DNA of 64,000 bases from Apostichopus japonicus (GCF_037975245.1 NC_092568.1:32894501-32958500); one strand, 5' to 3'; shown: positions 47,996 through 61,264, numbered from the stretch's first letter. The notes: generated from the sequence alone by a model not told the origin. Numbers and translations are program-made.

Positions 47996-49962
47996 AGGAG
48001 GCGGGTAGTTTGTACGACATAATTATATGAAAATCGAAAAATGGAAATGGCATTGTGCTAGTGATGTATCAAACGGCTGTTTGCAGATTTAGCCATTAGT
48101 ACGGTATACTTTGTATGTTGTCTACGTGAATGTGAAAGGCTAAGTATAATCGCTCTGTTATGTCAATTAAAATGTTGGGGAACTGAAAAGGCTGGATTAT
48201 TAATGGCAAAGACCAAAGTAATTTCCTGCATATCCGTTTAATTTCTACCCTAATTGAAGAAAGAGCGCTTTCAATGTATAAGGGTCTGGCACAATACAAT
48301 CTCAATGATTATTCCACTGAGAGAGAAAAGAGCCTAATTGAAAACGCTACAATGCAGATAACAGATTAAAGATTTAAAAAAAAGGGGGGGGGGGGAAGTG
48401 TTTGTAGATCATTCAACGATAACGGGTGGATGAAGCCAGCACCTCATAACCCCGTATTTTTTTTTTTTAATTGTGTCCGTGTTTCCGGGAATAGTCAACA
48501 ATTTGTATCGGAAGTGACTTCACTCAGTAATTATTCTGTTACAAACAATAAATACACTGTACCCGGTGGTGCTACTTCCACCGCCGCAAAATGGTTCCTC
48601 ACAGTGTTACCCAATTATTACGAGTATTTCATTGTTTAAATCAACATGGCAGAAAGACAATAGTCTACAAAATGGGGATGTGTAACAAAAAAAAAAAACT
48701 TTCTGCGAAGTTTCGCTGTTTGCTGCATTTGGCCTTCAAACTTTCTGTATAGGTACGGTAAACACCAAAAACAAATTGTCGCAAAAAAAGACCGCAGAAA
48801 TAATAATTATAACAATAATTCTAAAGCGCAAGAGATAAAAGATCGCCTGTGAATTCACTCCCACGTTGTTGCATTCTTCCCGCCTAAACACAATGCAATA
48901 CCCCTCACTTCCTTCTCTTTTCACTTGTTGTCTGTTCGTCCTCAAAGGATAGTAACATTTAAAGCCGCTCATGACAATAGAGTCCGTTCACTTTGTAGTT
49001 TTCGAATAAAAGCTTTCCATTGTGATTCTTCTTTGCCCTTTATTTTTTTTTTTTTTCTTTATAACTTCGTTCGTAACTGAGTGTGATTTTTGACAGCTAA
49101 TTGGTAAAAACTTTTTTTGTTTTTCCTACTCTTTTCAGCTGGCACCAGACGAAAGAGTCAAAAGGAAACAGAGAAGAGAGAGAAACAAATTGGCTGCCGC
49201 GAAATGCCGCCAACGACGTGTAGACCACACAAATGCTTTAGTGCAGGTACGGTGACCTTCCGCTTTACCCCCACCCACCCCCCCCCCCAAATCACTTAGT
49301 CTTCTGTTACTGCACCTTTAGGTTTCACTTACACGCAGCTCGAATTTGCTGAATCAACTCATTTGTTGCAGTGTTTTTCTTTTCAAACTCTTAAAAAGCC
49401 CCCTGTCATAAGATAGAAAAAAGTGATTAATTTGTTGTTATTGTAGCCAGAGATGATCTCATATCACAACAACAATAGCCTCCATTTTGTTTAATTTACC
49501 ACAGTTTCTTTTTTATTGTATATAAATATATTGACAACAGTGCATTTTTCATTGGGGATTAAAATTCGTTTAAGTAATGTTTTTTTCATATTTGCCTTTT
49601 TGCAGGAAACCGAAGAATGGGAGTCAAAGAATACTACATTGGAACAGGAAATGGCTAAATTACAACAGCAGAAAGAGCAGTTGGAGTTTATTCTGGAAGC
49701 TCACAAAGCGATGTGCAAGAAGAACAAAGAAACAGTCAACAACCCAGTCGTCAGAGAAACACCAAGAGCAACACCCAAGAAAGTTGCACCCCTCACCACG
49801 CCGTCCACCGAGGTAGTCACCCCGACCAGTGCATTTAAGAGGGAGGTCTTTGAAGATTCTACTGATTCGCTCTCATCTCCATCTTGTGGAAGGGAAGTCA
49901 AAAGAGAGAGCAGCTCCGATTTGTCGAGTCCTGAGGGCAATAGAACTATGATTGAGTTGTAA
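44991..49962 (+). CDS. FOS: Fos-family bZIP transcription factor, four exons (44991-45107, 47449-47787, 49139-49246, 49606-49962)
   Basis: AP-1 subunit of the Fos/Fra group; such proteins pair with Jun and bind TGA(C/G)TCA sites in the nucleus. The four exons are all phase 0 and give 306 residues. Residues 40-152 (exon 2) hold [13 protein letters not shown] and [19 protein letters not shown], like the Fos IPTV...TSPDLQW motif. The basic region is [16 protein letters not shown] (NxxAAxxCR intact), followed by a zipper ending [12 protein letters not shown], as in Fos (LEFILAAH). The zipper leucines read L-W-L-L-L: the second is Trp. The C-terminus is Ser/Thr/Pro-rich with two possible sumoylation sites, FKRE and VKRE. 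The 108-bp third exon, split inside the bZIP, matches the layout known for vertebrate FOS genes. JDP2/ATF3 is less likely from the zipper end. The start at 44991 is the first ATG of an open exon ending at a good donor; an ATG two codons later is an alternative. Confidence 0.9.
45108..47448 (+). other. Fos-like gene, intron 1
   Basis: 2.3-kb GT-AG intron. Overlapping frames at 46487-47012 on both strands lack recognised domains; may be decayed repeat. Confidence 0.6.
47449..47787 (+). CDS. FOS: Fos-like gene, coding exon 2
   Basis: 113 codons between acceptor tttcacag (ends 47448) and donor GAA|gtaagt (47788). Encodes the N-terminal activation part with the TSPDLQW-like motif and ends RRRIRDDE just before the bZIP. 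Confidence 0.88.
47944..47995. repeat. (TA)n microsatellite in Fos intron 2
   Basis: TA dinucleotides, about 52 bp. Confidence 0.95.
49139..49246 (+). CDS. FOS: Fos-like gene, coding exon 3 (basic region)
   Basis: 36 codons (108 bp) from [11 protein letters not shown] through the basic region to NALVQ; acceptor cttttcag, donor CAG|gtacgg. Confidence 0.92.
49606..49962 (+). CDS. FOS: Fos-like gene, coding exon 4 (zipper and C-terminus)
   Basis: Acceptor tttttgcag; [16 protein letters not shown] continues the zipper; ends TMIEL with TAA at 49960-49962. Confidence 0.92.
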   Translation, partial: ETEEWESKNTTLEQEMAKLQQQKEQLEFILEAHKAMCKKNKETVNNPVVRETPRATPKKVAPLTTPSTEVVTPTSAFKREVFEDSTDSLSSPSCGREVKRESSSDLSSPEGNRTMIEL

Positions 49963-51989
49963 GTTGACCAGGGGACTGATCTGCTGGATATTCGTATATC
50001 TGTTTGAGCATATGAGGAGTCTATATGCTGTGGATGGCGAGTTAGGGTTTTCAGTTGCAGCTGCGATGGTGCACTCTATATCAAGACTTTTACCTCATTA
50101 AGATAAATGATTTGCGCCAAGAAACTACTCGGTGTGTTTCTAAGTGATACTTGGTTGATATTGTTCCAGAGAAATTATGGTCGAGTGGTGGTGTGTGGGA
50201 ACAATCGAAAAAGGTGGAGGGACTCCATTTCGCTTGCACAGAAAATGTCTAAACAGTAAGAACCGCAAAGGAAGGTGACCATTGAACAACATGAATGTGT
50301 TAATGTAATGATTGCAAAACACCATTACAATATCTTGCCATTCCTTCCCTACAAGAATTCCCTCCCCATCAATATCATGGCATCATCTTACAAAAAGAGT
50401 ATTGTATTTTCTATAACTAGCTGACACGGTTGGTAAAAAAAAGTAAATTTGTATACCTGAGCTTGGCAAACTGTTGACAAAAAGTAGAAACCGTCGAATC
50501 TTCAAGGTCTAACCCAAACTAATCGAAATTTTATTGAAATTAAATGAAAATATACGCAAGTAATATTGCCTACAAGTTGTATGGATTGAATTACACCTTT
50601 TTGTTTTCCTTCTATTTTTTCGGAAACTTTGCGAAAGTAAGTGAAAGATTTGTAAAATAATAAATGTAGCATATTTGTGACTGTAGGTCAATTTCATGAG
50701 AGGTTCATAGCAAGGCTTTCAAAGAACTTTGGCTTCCAATTCCAGCGAACTTGTATTCAAAGAGTTTTTTCCTCGTTGTGTGTTTTATTCTTTTTTTTTG
50801 TAAAGAAAAGAAGGAGAAAAGTAAATGTATTAAAGTGAAAAAAAGAGGGAAATAAAAACGGAAATTCGGCTTGAACACGGGTACGCCGATAAATCGTTTT
50901 AGAGAGAAAAGTGGAAATAGAAGTTATAAACTTTCTGAATGTACAAGGAGGTCTGAAAGCTTAAAAAAGGAAATTGGAAATTAATGTAAGGATATTGCTG
51001 ACTCATAGCCTTGGGGACTAGGTTGTGCATGGTTATGTCCGATGGAGGGCGGGCATTCCGGTTGCTGCCATTAATGGAATGTACAGACTTTACCCTGCTG
51101 GGTGTCAAGGCGGCTGCCTCACCGACGAGGCGTATAGTTATGGTCGCAATATCCCTAATGGTTGTTTCCTTTAACCCTACCAATATTATTATTATTATAC
51201 TCAGTGCAATATAATTAAATATATGTCAGGAAAGTGTAATATCTGCAAGTTATTAAGTTGTTATGTAATTTATTTGTCTCTGACATCTTTGTTTTGTACA
51301 TTTTGGTTTTTTTTTTGAGTTTCGTTATTAAAAGATGAGAAAACCACAGAGAGAGAGAGATAGGGGAAAAACGAGAAACAGTAATTAGTTTTTTAGATTT
51401 AAAAAGTTGGTCATAATGGTGGTTAATTGTTTAATTGGATATGTTTTTAAGTTTATAATTATGGAGTTGTGGTCATAGGATCAACTGAACAAGGAAGCGT
51501 TGTACTTAGTTGCACGATTCACATGAGGACTTTGCAAATATGATTCACATGAGAGGACTTTGCAAATATTTTTCCAAGAAGAAAAAAGAGAGAAAAAGAA
51601 GTCTGACGTTTGGAACGCCACGAGTCTCCTATACTCATCATATTATATATTCTTGGGATTGAAATGATCATGTTAATTTCGGTACTTGCCGTGCCGTTGT
51701 TTTAAGTATCTATTTATTTATAGATTGTTTTCCCTTTTTTTAATCTTCTTCTTATATATGATCGTGTCAGATGGCTACGTATAAATGTAATCGTTAAAAT
51801 TTTATGCAACATCGCTTCATTTCACTGCCAGTTCGTGTAAATTGTTTGAGATGTGTGTATAGAGTGTTATTCTTATCGTCACATGTTACGTAATATCATG
51901 TTACATAATATCATTAAATATAATTGTTAAAGAATGAAGAAGTCTCGCAGGGACGGTCAGGTGCTGACTGTGTCGTTAAATGAAATAAA
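49963..51989 (+). other. Fos-like gene, probable 3' UTR
   Basis: AT-rich, no competing exon. Candidate poly(A) signals AATAAA at about 50852 and 51984-51989. Contains a nonamer-type AU-rich element at 51714-51722. Confidence 0.5.
51714..51722 (+). promoter_or_regulatory. AU-rich mRNA decay element (candidate)
   Basis: TTATTTATA within CTATTTATTTATAG. This nonamer is the class II ARE core found in the 3' UTRs of immediate-early genes such as FOS. It is the only clear one I found, 1.75 kb after the stop. Confidence 0.4.
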
Positions 51990-53261
51990 AATTTGCCAAT
52001 TTACATCTTGTTTTAACTTTCGTGATTTAATTTGTCTTTCAAGCAGCTTCATGCGGTTTGGAGTAATGAGATGGGACGGGGGAATTAGGGGGTTTCAGAG
52101 GGGGGGGGGGTTCAGAGGGGCTACAAACACTGGACCCTGGGGTCTATTAAGCGGTTGGGAAAATATGGGATAAAGTAAGATGTGAAATTGAGACCGTTCT
52201 TTTGTTCTCAGAGATCTGTAAGGTCTCATGCAGATTGCAACTAATGCATGTATTGTGCCGTGCATTGCTTTAATTCATCGAAACGGCACATTGCATGAAT
52301 GTAAAAATTACAAAGATTTGGTTTAATCGACTGGTAGTTGGAAAAAATGTTGGAACCAACACCTGCAGGTTTCCTGTACACTGGGGTGGGAGGGGGTGGG
52401 GCATGGTTGGATGATCCGCCTAGATGTTGCTACACCTCTGGTTTTAGTGTATGCTTGGCGTGACTATAATATGCGGACAAACCATTCATTCCACAAGGTG
52501 TTTTTGAATTGTTATAACTAATAACCTGAGTATACCGCAGCTCATGGTGTGTTGCCTTAAAAGCCTATTTTGAAACAAATCTACAAGTTTCGCAACACGG
52601 CGTATACCTCTACGATGATCTTTCTGCATTCGACTGTTCAACTAAAAAATATCACGTTTTACCCCTGAATTTCGCAACCCACCGCATGGCCGGCCTGAAC
52701 CAAGCATAAACCACCTGTGTCGAAATTTAAATAGTTTCAAGATGACACATAACAGGCACTTTACAAAACACAATGTATTTTCACAATACTTTACCTATTC
52801 AATGTCATTTATAAAATACAGTTTTTCCTTTTTCACAGAAGAGGAAGAAAAACGATACGGTGCATAAACAACACAAAACAAAGCAACGTATAAAACAGTT
52901 TAAATAAGGGAACCACGCTCCAGTTGTTCCAAGTATTAAGCAATCCGATAATATAAACGGAACTACAAAAAATGTCTTTTTCTTACAAATTTAGGCTTCT
53001 TTCACAACTTTCACTTTACAACATATTCGACATAGAATTCAACTAATAATTCCAAAATACCAACGTAAATCGATGTTAGCTGTTCTTGCCAAAACAAGCT
53101 GAGTTTAAATCCTATGGAATTTTCGTCGAGTTGTTTACTATAGTCTTGTTGGATACTTTTCGCCAACACATGTTATATTCTCACATACTTGGACAACACT
53201 CAATCATTATAAGAGACTTATATCCTATTAAGATTTAGCTGTTTCGATCGTGGGCCTGAAA
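51990..53261. other. Gene-less stretch
   Basis: G-rich blocks near 52097 and 52383. No exon recognised. Confidence 0.35.
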
Positions 53262-53656
53262 GGGATATAGTGGCGAATCAAGGGATTCCATAAGGAGGGG
53301 TGCAGCCTTGGGCTCATTGAGGCGGACTCCCTTTGATCGGGTCTGGGGTCCTCCCCCGATAAAAATTCATGTCAAAAGTTTAGACCCCCCAAAAAATCAA
53401 AGTTTAGACTTCAAAGTGTGCATTCTGAGGCACATTTAGACTATATAAATTAGGTCTATATAAGTACAGTGCTAAATGCAAGGTTGTGCTTATAAAGTGC
53501 TTGAGTGGGGTTTAATATTGGGGGGGGGGGGTGTATTGTACAGCCGTAGTAGTTGTCTAAGTTTCTCCGGCTGAATGTGAAAAAAAGCCCCCGACTGACG
53601 ATGGGAGGTAGAGCCCATGTCCCCTCCCCCCCCCATCCCCATTGCACACGCCGCTG
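53262..53656. mobile_element. Probable decayed hAT-type element
   Basis: Left TAGTGGCGAATC and right (read on minus) CAGCGGCGTGTGC resemble hAT ends. Interior carries poly-G and poly-C runs and GGCTGAATG/CCCCGACTGACGATGG strings shared with 40611-40700. No target duplication found. Confidence 0.4.
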
Positions 53657-55187
53657 TAAAAACTGTTAAGTTCGATGCAGAAAATTTTGTATCCCACAAA
53701 ATTTTATTTAACACACTGTAATGTTTCCTGTTTCATGCTTCTTTGCAAACTCTTTCAGGTTTTATACAATTAATGATGTTCCCACACAGCTAATTTAGTG
53801 ATGCAATACCTTGCTTGTATGGACTGAGACTCCAATCATACTATTTCAGTATATTATTTACCAACTGGTTTAGGTCATCGTACAGCTAAAAGTATTTCTT
53901 TGCAGTTTCTGATTGTCCAAATTTCAAGGTCAGCGGACAAATATGAACGATATCGTCCTAATCACTCTAATGGGCATATAATATCATGATAATAGCGGCA
54001 ACTCCCATCAAAATCCATCAAAGATTGACCATTTTACAAGTCTTTTCTCAATTCAAGTTTTACTATCAATAAACATTAGCTAATTATGCACATTGATGAT
54101 GTACAAGGATTGACTGGCCTAATTTATCCCTTCGTTTATAGCTCCATGGTTTTTACAACCTTCTTCACAAGGACACTGAACACAGGTTTGTGGCCTAACG
54201 CGATTTTGCTTTTTGAAATATATTATTGTCTTCTATGAAAAGAGGGACATCACAATATTCAAATGATATATTAATTGGGCATGTAATTTGGGGTTAACTT
54301 ATTAAGGGTTAATATAAGATATCTTGATGAGCGCAACACTTTACGTCATCGATTCCCAGATTTATCAAAACTACAAATGTGTATATCTTGGAAACGAAAG
54401 AGCTTTTCGAAAATTGTTAACAGAGTTTGAATGAGATTATCACACACAACAAAATGTACTTAATATGTGGCAAATAGGATATTGGTGTCCGTATAGTACC
54501 GGATTATGCATGGAAGGCTGCTATACGTTAAACGCAAGTAAATAGGACTTGGAGGTTCAATGAGGGGGAAATGTTTCTGTGGTGCAGTAAATGTTTGCTG
54601 CAAGTTTGTACATGATTGGCCACGATTTGACTTGCTAGCATATTTGAATTCACTACCGATGACCTTTGAACACACTATAGCTTATACAACAGAAGCCACT
54701 ATTCATTTTGGATTTCCAAGTAAAGTGGCATACAGCTGTCCCTCTACACACGTGACTGATGATGCTGAAACACATGCTAGCATTTGAATGACGAAAAATC
54801 TATATAATGACTTATAATAGGCAAGCAAATTCTGAGAAAACGATGAAATGGAAAAAGAAAACAAAAATCCAGCAATTGGAATGTATGTGTGGATCGTTTT
54901 CTGGTTGCATTCATTACGTGCAACACTCCATAGCCATGGTCGCTTGCTATATATAGCCTATACTGATCCTTGCGCAACCAATCCAATCATTACACCATAT
55001 TGGCTTCACAGGTCATTATATGCATAGCCAATCATTTAATTTATTGTTGATCTCATTTAAATCCCATTTTAAGAAAAGATTATAACAAGATTTTTCAACA
55101 AATGTGATAGCGACAAAGACCAACAAAATCAGTTAAAAAACGAGAATTCAGTTAATCCAGGATAACAAATCCCTGGTTAATCCCATA
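53657..55187. other. Gene-less stretch with a half micro-insertion arm
   Basis: Only notable feature is CGTTTATAGCTCCATGG at 54133-54149, one arm of the 37938-type palindrome. No exon recognised. Confidence 0.4.
54133..54149. mobile_element. Solo arm of a palindromic micro-insertion
   Basis: CGTTTATAGCTCCATGG equals the right arm of the element at 37938-37975. No partner arm or direct repeat is visible, so it is a broken copy or a chance match of 16-17 bases. Confidence 0.5.
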
Positions 55188-55448
55188 CACTCTCAAAAAA
55201 AAAAAGGTTGGGCAAATATTTACCCCAACACTGGTTACTTGTGTATCCAAGCAACTTTTCATGACGTTTTGATCAATAAATAATAATATGCAGGCAATTT
55301 TGACCAATATATCACTGTTTGGCAATTAATATTAGCCAAACTGGCGTAAATTTACTTGTTTTGGGGGCAAATCTTCACCCAAAGTTTTGGTTGGATACAT
55401 AAGTTTAACTAGCGTGGGTAAATATTTGCCCAAAATTTGTTGAAAGTG
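55188..55448. mobile_element. Tc1/mariner-type MITE (261 bp)
   Basis: Inverted ends: left CACTCTCAAAA...TTGGGCAAATATTTACCC; right, read on minus, CACTTTCAACAAATTTTGGG followed by CAAATATTTACCC. Flanked by TA on both sides (55186-55187 and 55449-55450). No coding capacity. Confidence 0.75.
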
Positions 55449-55450
55449 TA

Positions 55451-57429
55451 TAATGATATTAGACTGTTTATTCTCGTTCTACGGGTACCGTACGTTATCT
55501 AATGGAGTTAATGCTTTGAAGAAAAAAAAACTGTTTTTAATAATAAAATGAAGGAAAACGACGCCTTTGATTGATTTTGCCAAAATTTAGTGAAGACTAT
55601 ATATACCATGCTCATGGCGCTTTGAAAATGTGTGAACACAACGACTATTATCTGTGATAGCTTAGTGGCGTGCTATTTCAGATGTATATAGGCCTATATA
55701 TATATACTGACACAGTTACAGTTGTGGGTATAGGCAATAAGCGTATATAATATAACAAGTATATAAGTCACAAAGTGGTATCGTGAGATGTACGTTATAG
55801 TATACAAACTCGGGTGATTGAAAGTCATTTTCTCTATTCAAAGAATAATTGTTTATAAATTGTTTATTCCATCATGATCGTTATTGATCATTATTATTGA
55901 TTATCGTTATTGATCATTATAACATCATGATCGTGTTCGTACTTAATATGAAAATGCTGTAGCCTATATATATATAGAAGTCATTTCAAATGGGAAATTG
56001 TATCACTTCAAACGATACTTTGGGCACATATATGCGTTGGCATGAAGTCAGGTATATGTAACGGATGTAACGCAATCGAACCGATAAATATTGACGTAAT
56101 GTTTTGTAATAGATCAGGCTTGTATTTGCTATTATTTGATATCCTTTGTTTTGTTTTTTTAAACTGCCAATGTTCACATGATCTTTATTCATAATGTATT
56201 GTTTAAATACATCGTCAAAATCGAAAGAAGCTACGGGTTCTTAGAAAATGTTGAGTAACCTCGCCCCGACCTTATAGAAAGACATGGTACCGTATAGCCT
56301 ATATATACCTATCAGTTATAATTATTATAAGCCTACATGTATATTTTGCAACATCCTAACTGTCAAGGACATATAAAAGGTCTGATAAGGAAGAGAGTGT
56401 GAACAATTTTTGTCTTGTGAACAATTCTTGTCTTGTGACAAACGAAATTCATGGAATCATGCAGGATATATATATAAATAGGCAGTTCAAAGTTTCCGGA
56501 ATAAATCTCCGCCGAATATTTCTTCACCTTAGAAATTCCCCGGCGACTTGTTGAGGTGTAAACTTTACAAGCGTTTCGTTTCCTCTTTAGGAGCAGTTTG
56601 AAGCAGGGAGCTGGCATTTAAAGCGAATCTTTTTTCAAAGCTAAGTTTTGTAGGTCCAAGGGGACGGGGAGGTGGGGGGGGGGGAGGGCGGAGCCACGGA
56701 AGCTCTCTCATTTTGTTAGCCAAATATTACCCAAATCTGGTAGATGTATAGATGTGAGGGAGTATCACAGCAAGGACGGTTTTGTTTTGTTTTCTTTACT
56801 TTTGGTTTATATATAGCTAATGTTGATAGATGTAAGAGAACACCACGTTGAATTCGGCTTCAATTCCGAGACCGACTTTTGACTTTCACTGGAGTGGGGT
56901 CGAATCCGGACCACGCTTCAGTCGATGCCTGGGGTGTGTATATATATACTTTATAACTATACGTGACCAATCATGAAACCACAGTTCGAGCAAATACTAA
57001 AAACCGTCTGTCCGTTAATAGAAAACATGAGATGAATGGTGATGAGTTGGGCTGAGCTGGGCTGGTGGAATAATGACTTATAATCGTAATTGATCAAGGG
57101 ATCTATATCAATATATGCACCAAGACTCTCCCTCATTTTGAAATCAATATTAAAAAAATATTCGTGTGCAAATGTGCCCCTTAGAAAATGCGGGGTGTTA
57201 GGCGTGACTTGGAATGAGACCTAGGCGTGAAATTACACAACATCGGTGAAAAAAGAAAGATAAAAAAGAGATATTTATCCGTGCTGCTGTGAATACAACT
57301 TTATTTGGTTTCGGTAAATCTGTCGGGACGATGAAGGTGACCTCATTCATCACTTTGAACAAATGTGTGCAGTTTCATTGTTACTAAAACTACTCAACGA
57401 AACATGATCCCTTTTGTCGTGTTAGAGCT
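55451..57429. other. Gene-less stretch
   Basis: Short tandem of GTTATTGATCATTAT at 55873-55922 bracketed by CATCATGATCGT. G-rich run near 56670-56690. A box-B-like string GGGTCGAATCC at 56897 lacks a box A. Confidence 0.35.
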
Positions 57430-57430
57430 T

Positions 57431-57431
<1 letters not shown>

Positions 57432-57473
<42 letters not shown>

Positions 57474-57477
57474 CGGT

Positions 57478-57508
<31 letters not shown>

Positions 57509-57550
57509 ATATACGGTATATATATATATATATAAATATATATATATATA
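57432..57550. repeat. (TA)n tract with repeated ATACGGTATA
   Basis: TA-rich, with ATAATATACGGTATATATAT occurring twice about 41 bp apart; strongly self-complementary. Confidence 0.9.
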
Positions 57551-58538
57551 TGGGTCGACATTTTCTATGTCACAAACGCTACGCTCACGATTTTAATTTT
57601 TGTTTTGTTTTATTACAATGACTCCCTGAGGTCGATATCACATTGTGCAAGACAGAAGGACTATTTGTTTTTTAGCATGTTCCAACATGTTGCATTCCAC
57701 CCAATAATCCCCACCTTTGCTAGCAAATCTAAATAATAAGATTACAATTCCTTGAAATCATTAATATTCGTAACTAATATATTCCAAACTGTTGTCGTAT
57801 TTGAAATATTTCCTTATCCTATAGTCTTGGAAGACTCAACATAAATATGTCATTCCGTGAAATCTTATATATATATATATTTCGTGACTAATTAGTAATT
57901 TTTAAATCGTTAAACTGAAAGTCAGAATCAGTTAGACTAGACTTTCAACTTACCAAGTTAGAAGAGCGCTGCACTATGGAGACATTCACAAATTGTGCTA
58001 CTGTGAAGTGAGGGGATTACGTATACCATGCCTGATATATACTGTGGAGTGTCGGTACGCAAATGTCACACGGTTAAAAAAAATATATATATAATATTAA
58101 CCATGCCTGCTTAAAATATTCTTCCAACTGGTTCAAAATTGTCCCCAGATTATGAAAATGAGTTTCCCAACATTGTGATTTTTGAAATTTGAATTCAAGT
58201 AGAAGTTTAGACTTGATATGTGATTGTGTCCAAATAAAAAGAAAAGTTAAACAGTGCTAGTGGTTCACTTATACTGTTCTGGTTTTCAAGATATACCGTA
58301 CATCTTTATATCTTTTGCAATACTCCTTTAAGGCTAAATTGCTGTCCAGTCATCTTTATCGATGAACCTATATGTATAAATGGTCAATGAGCCTCAAATA
58401 TTAAAGGTTCGTTTCTCAACAAAAAAATTAAAAGTTATATATAAATACAACATGGACTAATAATAGCACTTCTTTCGAACAGTGTACATCATTTCCAAAT
58501 TAATTGCGTGCCTGAAGTCACGTGTTTTTTTTTCTATA
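57551..58538. other. Gene-less stretch
   Basis: No supported feature. Confidence 0.35.
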
Positions 58539-58542
58539 TATA

Positions 58543-59619
<1,077 letters not shown>

Positions 59620-59630
59620 TACTTATCAAG

Positions 59631-59832
59631 ATCGCTTCTCGGCCTTTTGGCTAAGATCATGTTTAGAATGGTATCTGTTCCCTTTCGAGGGGAATGGTGA
59701 TGCACACCCGACGATGATGATCACATAGTCACAGTCCCGATGCAAGCGGACTGGGGTTGAGAGCGGATCGTTCGGTAGTAATTGGTTTTCGTGCCCAGGT
59801 TCTTTCCTGGGCGACTTTTTCTTAAAAATGTA
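59631..59832 (+). mobile_element. U2 snRNA-headed SINE, copy 3 (best 5' end)
   Basis: ATCGCTTCTCGGCCTTTTGG then CTAAGATCATG matches U2 snRNA from its first base, continuing to GTATCTGTTC. Then CCTTTCGAGGGGAATGGTGA, GCACACCCGACGATGATGAT and the terminal GCCCAGG-TTCTTT-CCTGGGC hairpin. Flanked by ACTTATCAAGAT at 59621-59632 and 59834-59845 (13 bp if the preceding T is counted), a clear retroposition duplication. Confidence 0.9.
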
Positions 59833-59845
59833 TACTTATCAAGAT

Positions 59846-60424
59846 TGAGCTGATAATATCATAGAACATAGACATGGTTTTTTCAACTATCTAACACGTC
59901 CTCAGCCCACCATATGATAATTATTGATTGGTTGGACTATATATATCACGGCACTTCATGTAGTTTATCATATTTATGGATGTTAACATATTGAGCTGAA
60001 CGGTTACCATATAATACTCACCGCACCATGACGTGCCAGCTCTCTTTGAGGAATCTTCAACGAGTATATATCATCAATACTTACTCAGTTGATTTGTTTA
60101 GAAGTTATTTGTAAATAGGTTTATTCCGTACTCTTCCAAACTCAATTATTATACAACAAAAAAATAATAATAATGATCAAAGCGGCAAACATACAAAATG
60201 TACTTCATTAAATGCCTCGTTATCTAGGGAACTTTATCGATCACAGTTCCGGCACGGATCCTCATCCAAATTATTTTTAAAGTTTAGTAATTAGCACAAA
60301 TTTGCGTTTAGCCTTAATAACTGTTTAAAGACCATTTTTATAAGCTTAAGTATGACTCAGAATGAACCATCTGGATTATTGTTTCTTTTTAAGGGGGGTG
60401 GGCGGGGCCGGGGGCCTCCCTACA
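59846..60424. other. Gene-less stretch
   Basis: AT-rich, ending in a G-rich block (60394-60415). No supported feature. Confidence 0.35.
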
Positions 60425-60516
60425 GCGAATTTCTTTTTCCTGAACCTTTCGGGCAGTGTACGTGGAGTTTAGCCAATCAGAGCGAGGCTGTGTTGATGAC
60501 GTACTACAGTAAAGAT
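60425..60516 (+). repeat. 92-bp repeat, left copy of an inverted pair
   Basis: From GCGAATTTCTTTTTCC through TTTAGCCAATCAGAGCG to GTACTACAGTAAAGAT. The copy at 61378-61471 in opposite orientation is identical except for a 2-base indel. Confidence 0.95.
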
Positions 60517-61264
60517 AGCGGCGTGCTTACCAAATGTTGAAGTGCATGGGGAAATCACATTCGATAAGTCAACATAATTGTTGTACTACAGCAGAAAGTA
60601 TGAAGGTATGTAGGCCTTGCACTAATAACATTATACTGAATCATTGTGCACAACTTACGTGACGTTTGCATCGGTTTTTGTTGAAAAACGGCGATGTATG
60701 ATCGCTGTCTGTTGTACAAATTTACAATGTCTTCAGATTGACATGACACTGTACTCAGTACTGTAGTACTGGTACAGTAGTATGTTACGTACTTACAGTT
60801 TACACACATCTACACAGCAATATTTGTACACAGTGGTACAGTCCTATAGCACCTCCTTGTGAGAGACGAGGTCCAGATATTAACGGTTTATTGTGGAAAC
60901 TGCCAAATGTTTGTTGTAAACTGATGAGCGAATTAGGTAAATAAGAGTGCAAGTACTGCCCTTGTTTTATTATGAAATAAATCCTCTCTCTTTAATTGTT
61001 CCAGAATGAATATCTGTTTCCCTTGTCTTTTATTCTAGCAAGTCATCTGCCTTTAAATTAAGATAAACTTTCCTAAAACGGATGTACCACATTTTGGGGC
61101 TGAGACCGATTTCCCTCTTATAAGATCTAGAAGGAAAATAAACAAAAGAAACTATATATATTTTCGCCACACTATCTACGGAGTTTCATATATAAGATGA
61201 CCATGCACTAAAACCATGACATAACTTATATTATCGATTTTCAATTCATGATATAATACTTAGA
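60517..61264. other. Spacer between the inverted 92-bp repeats
   Basis: Includes GTAC-rich symmetry near 60750-60785 (CAGTACTGTAGTACTG). No exon recognised. Confidence 0.35.

Noticed and set aside
56897-56907. GGGTCGAATCC as a SINE/tRNA box B
   Set aside because: No box A at the right distance on the plus strand.
59631-59700. Functional U2 snRNA gene
   Set aside because: Similarity stops after the branch-point-binding segment; no Sm site or stem-loops III/IV in order.
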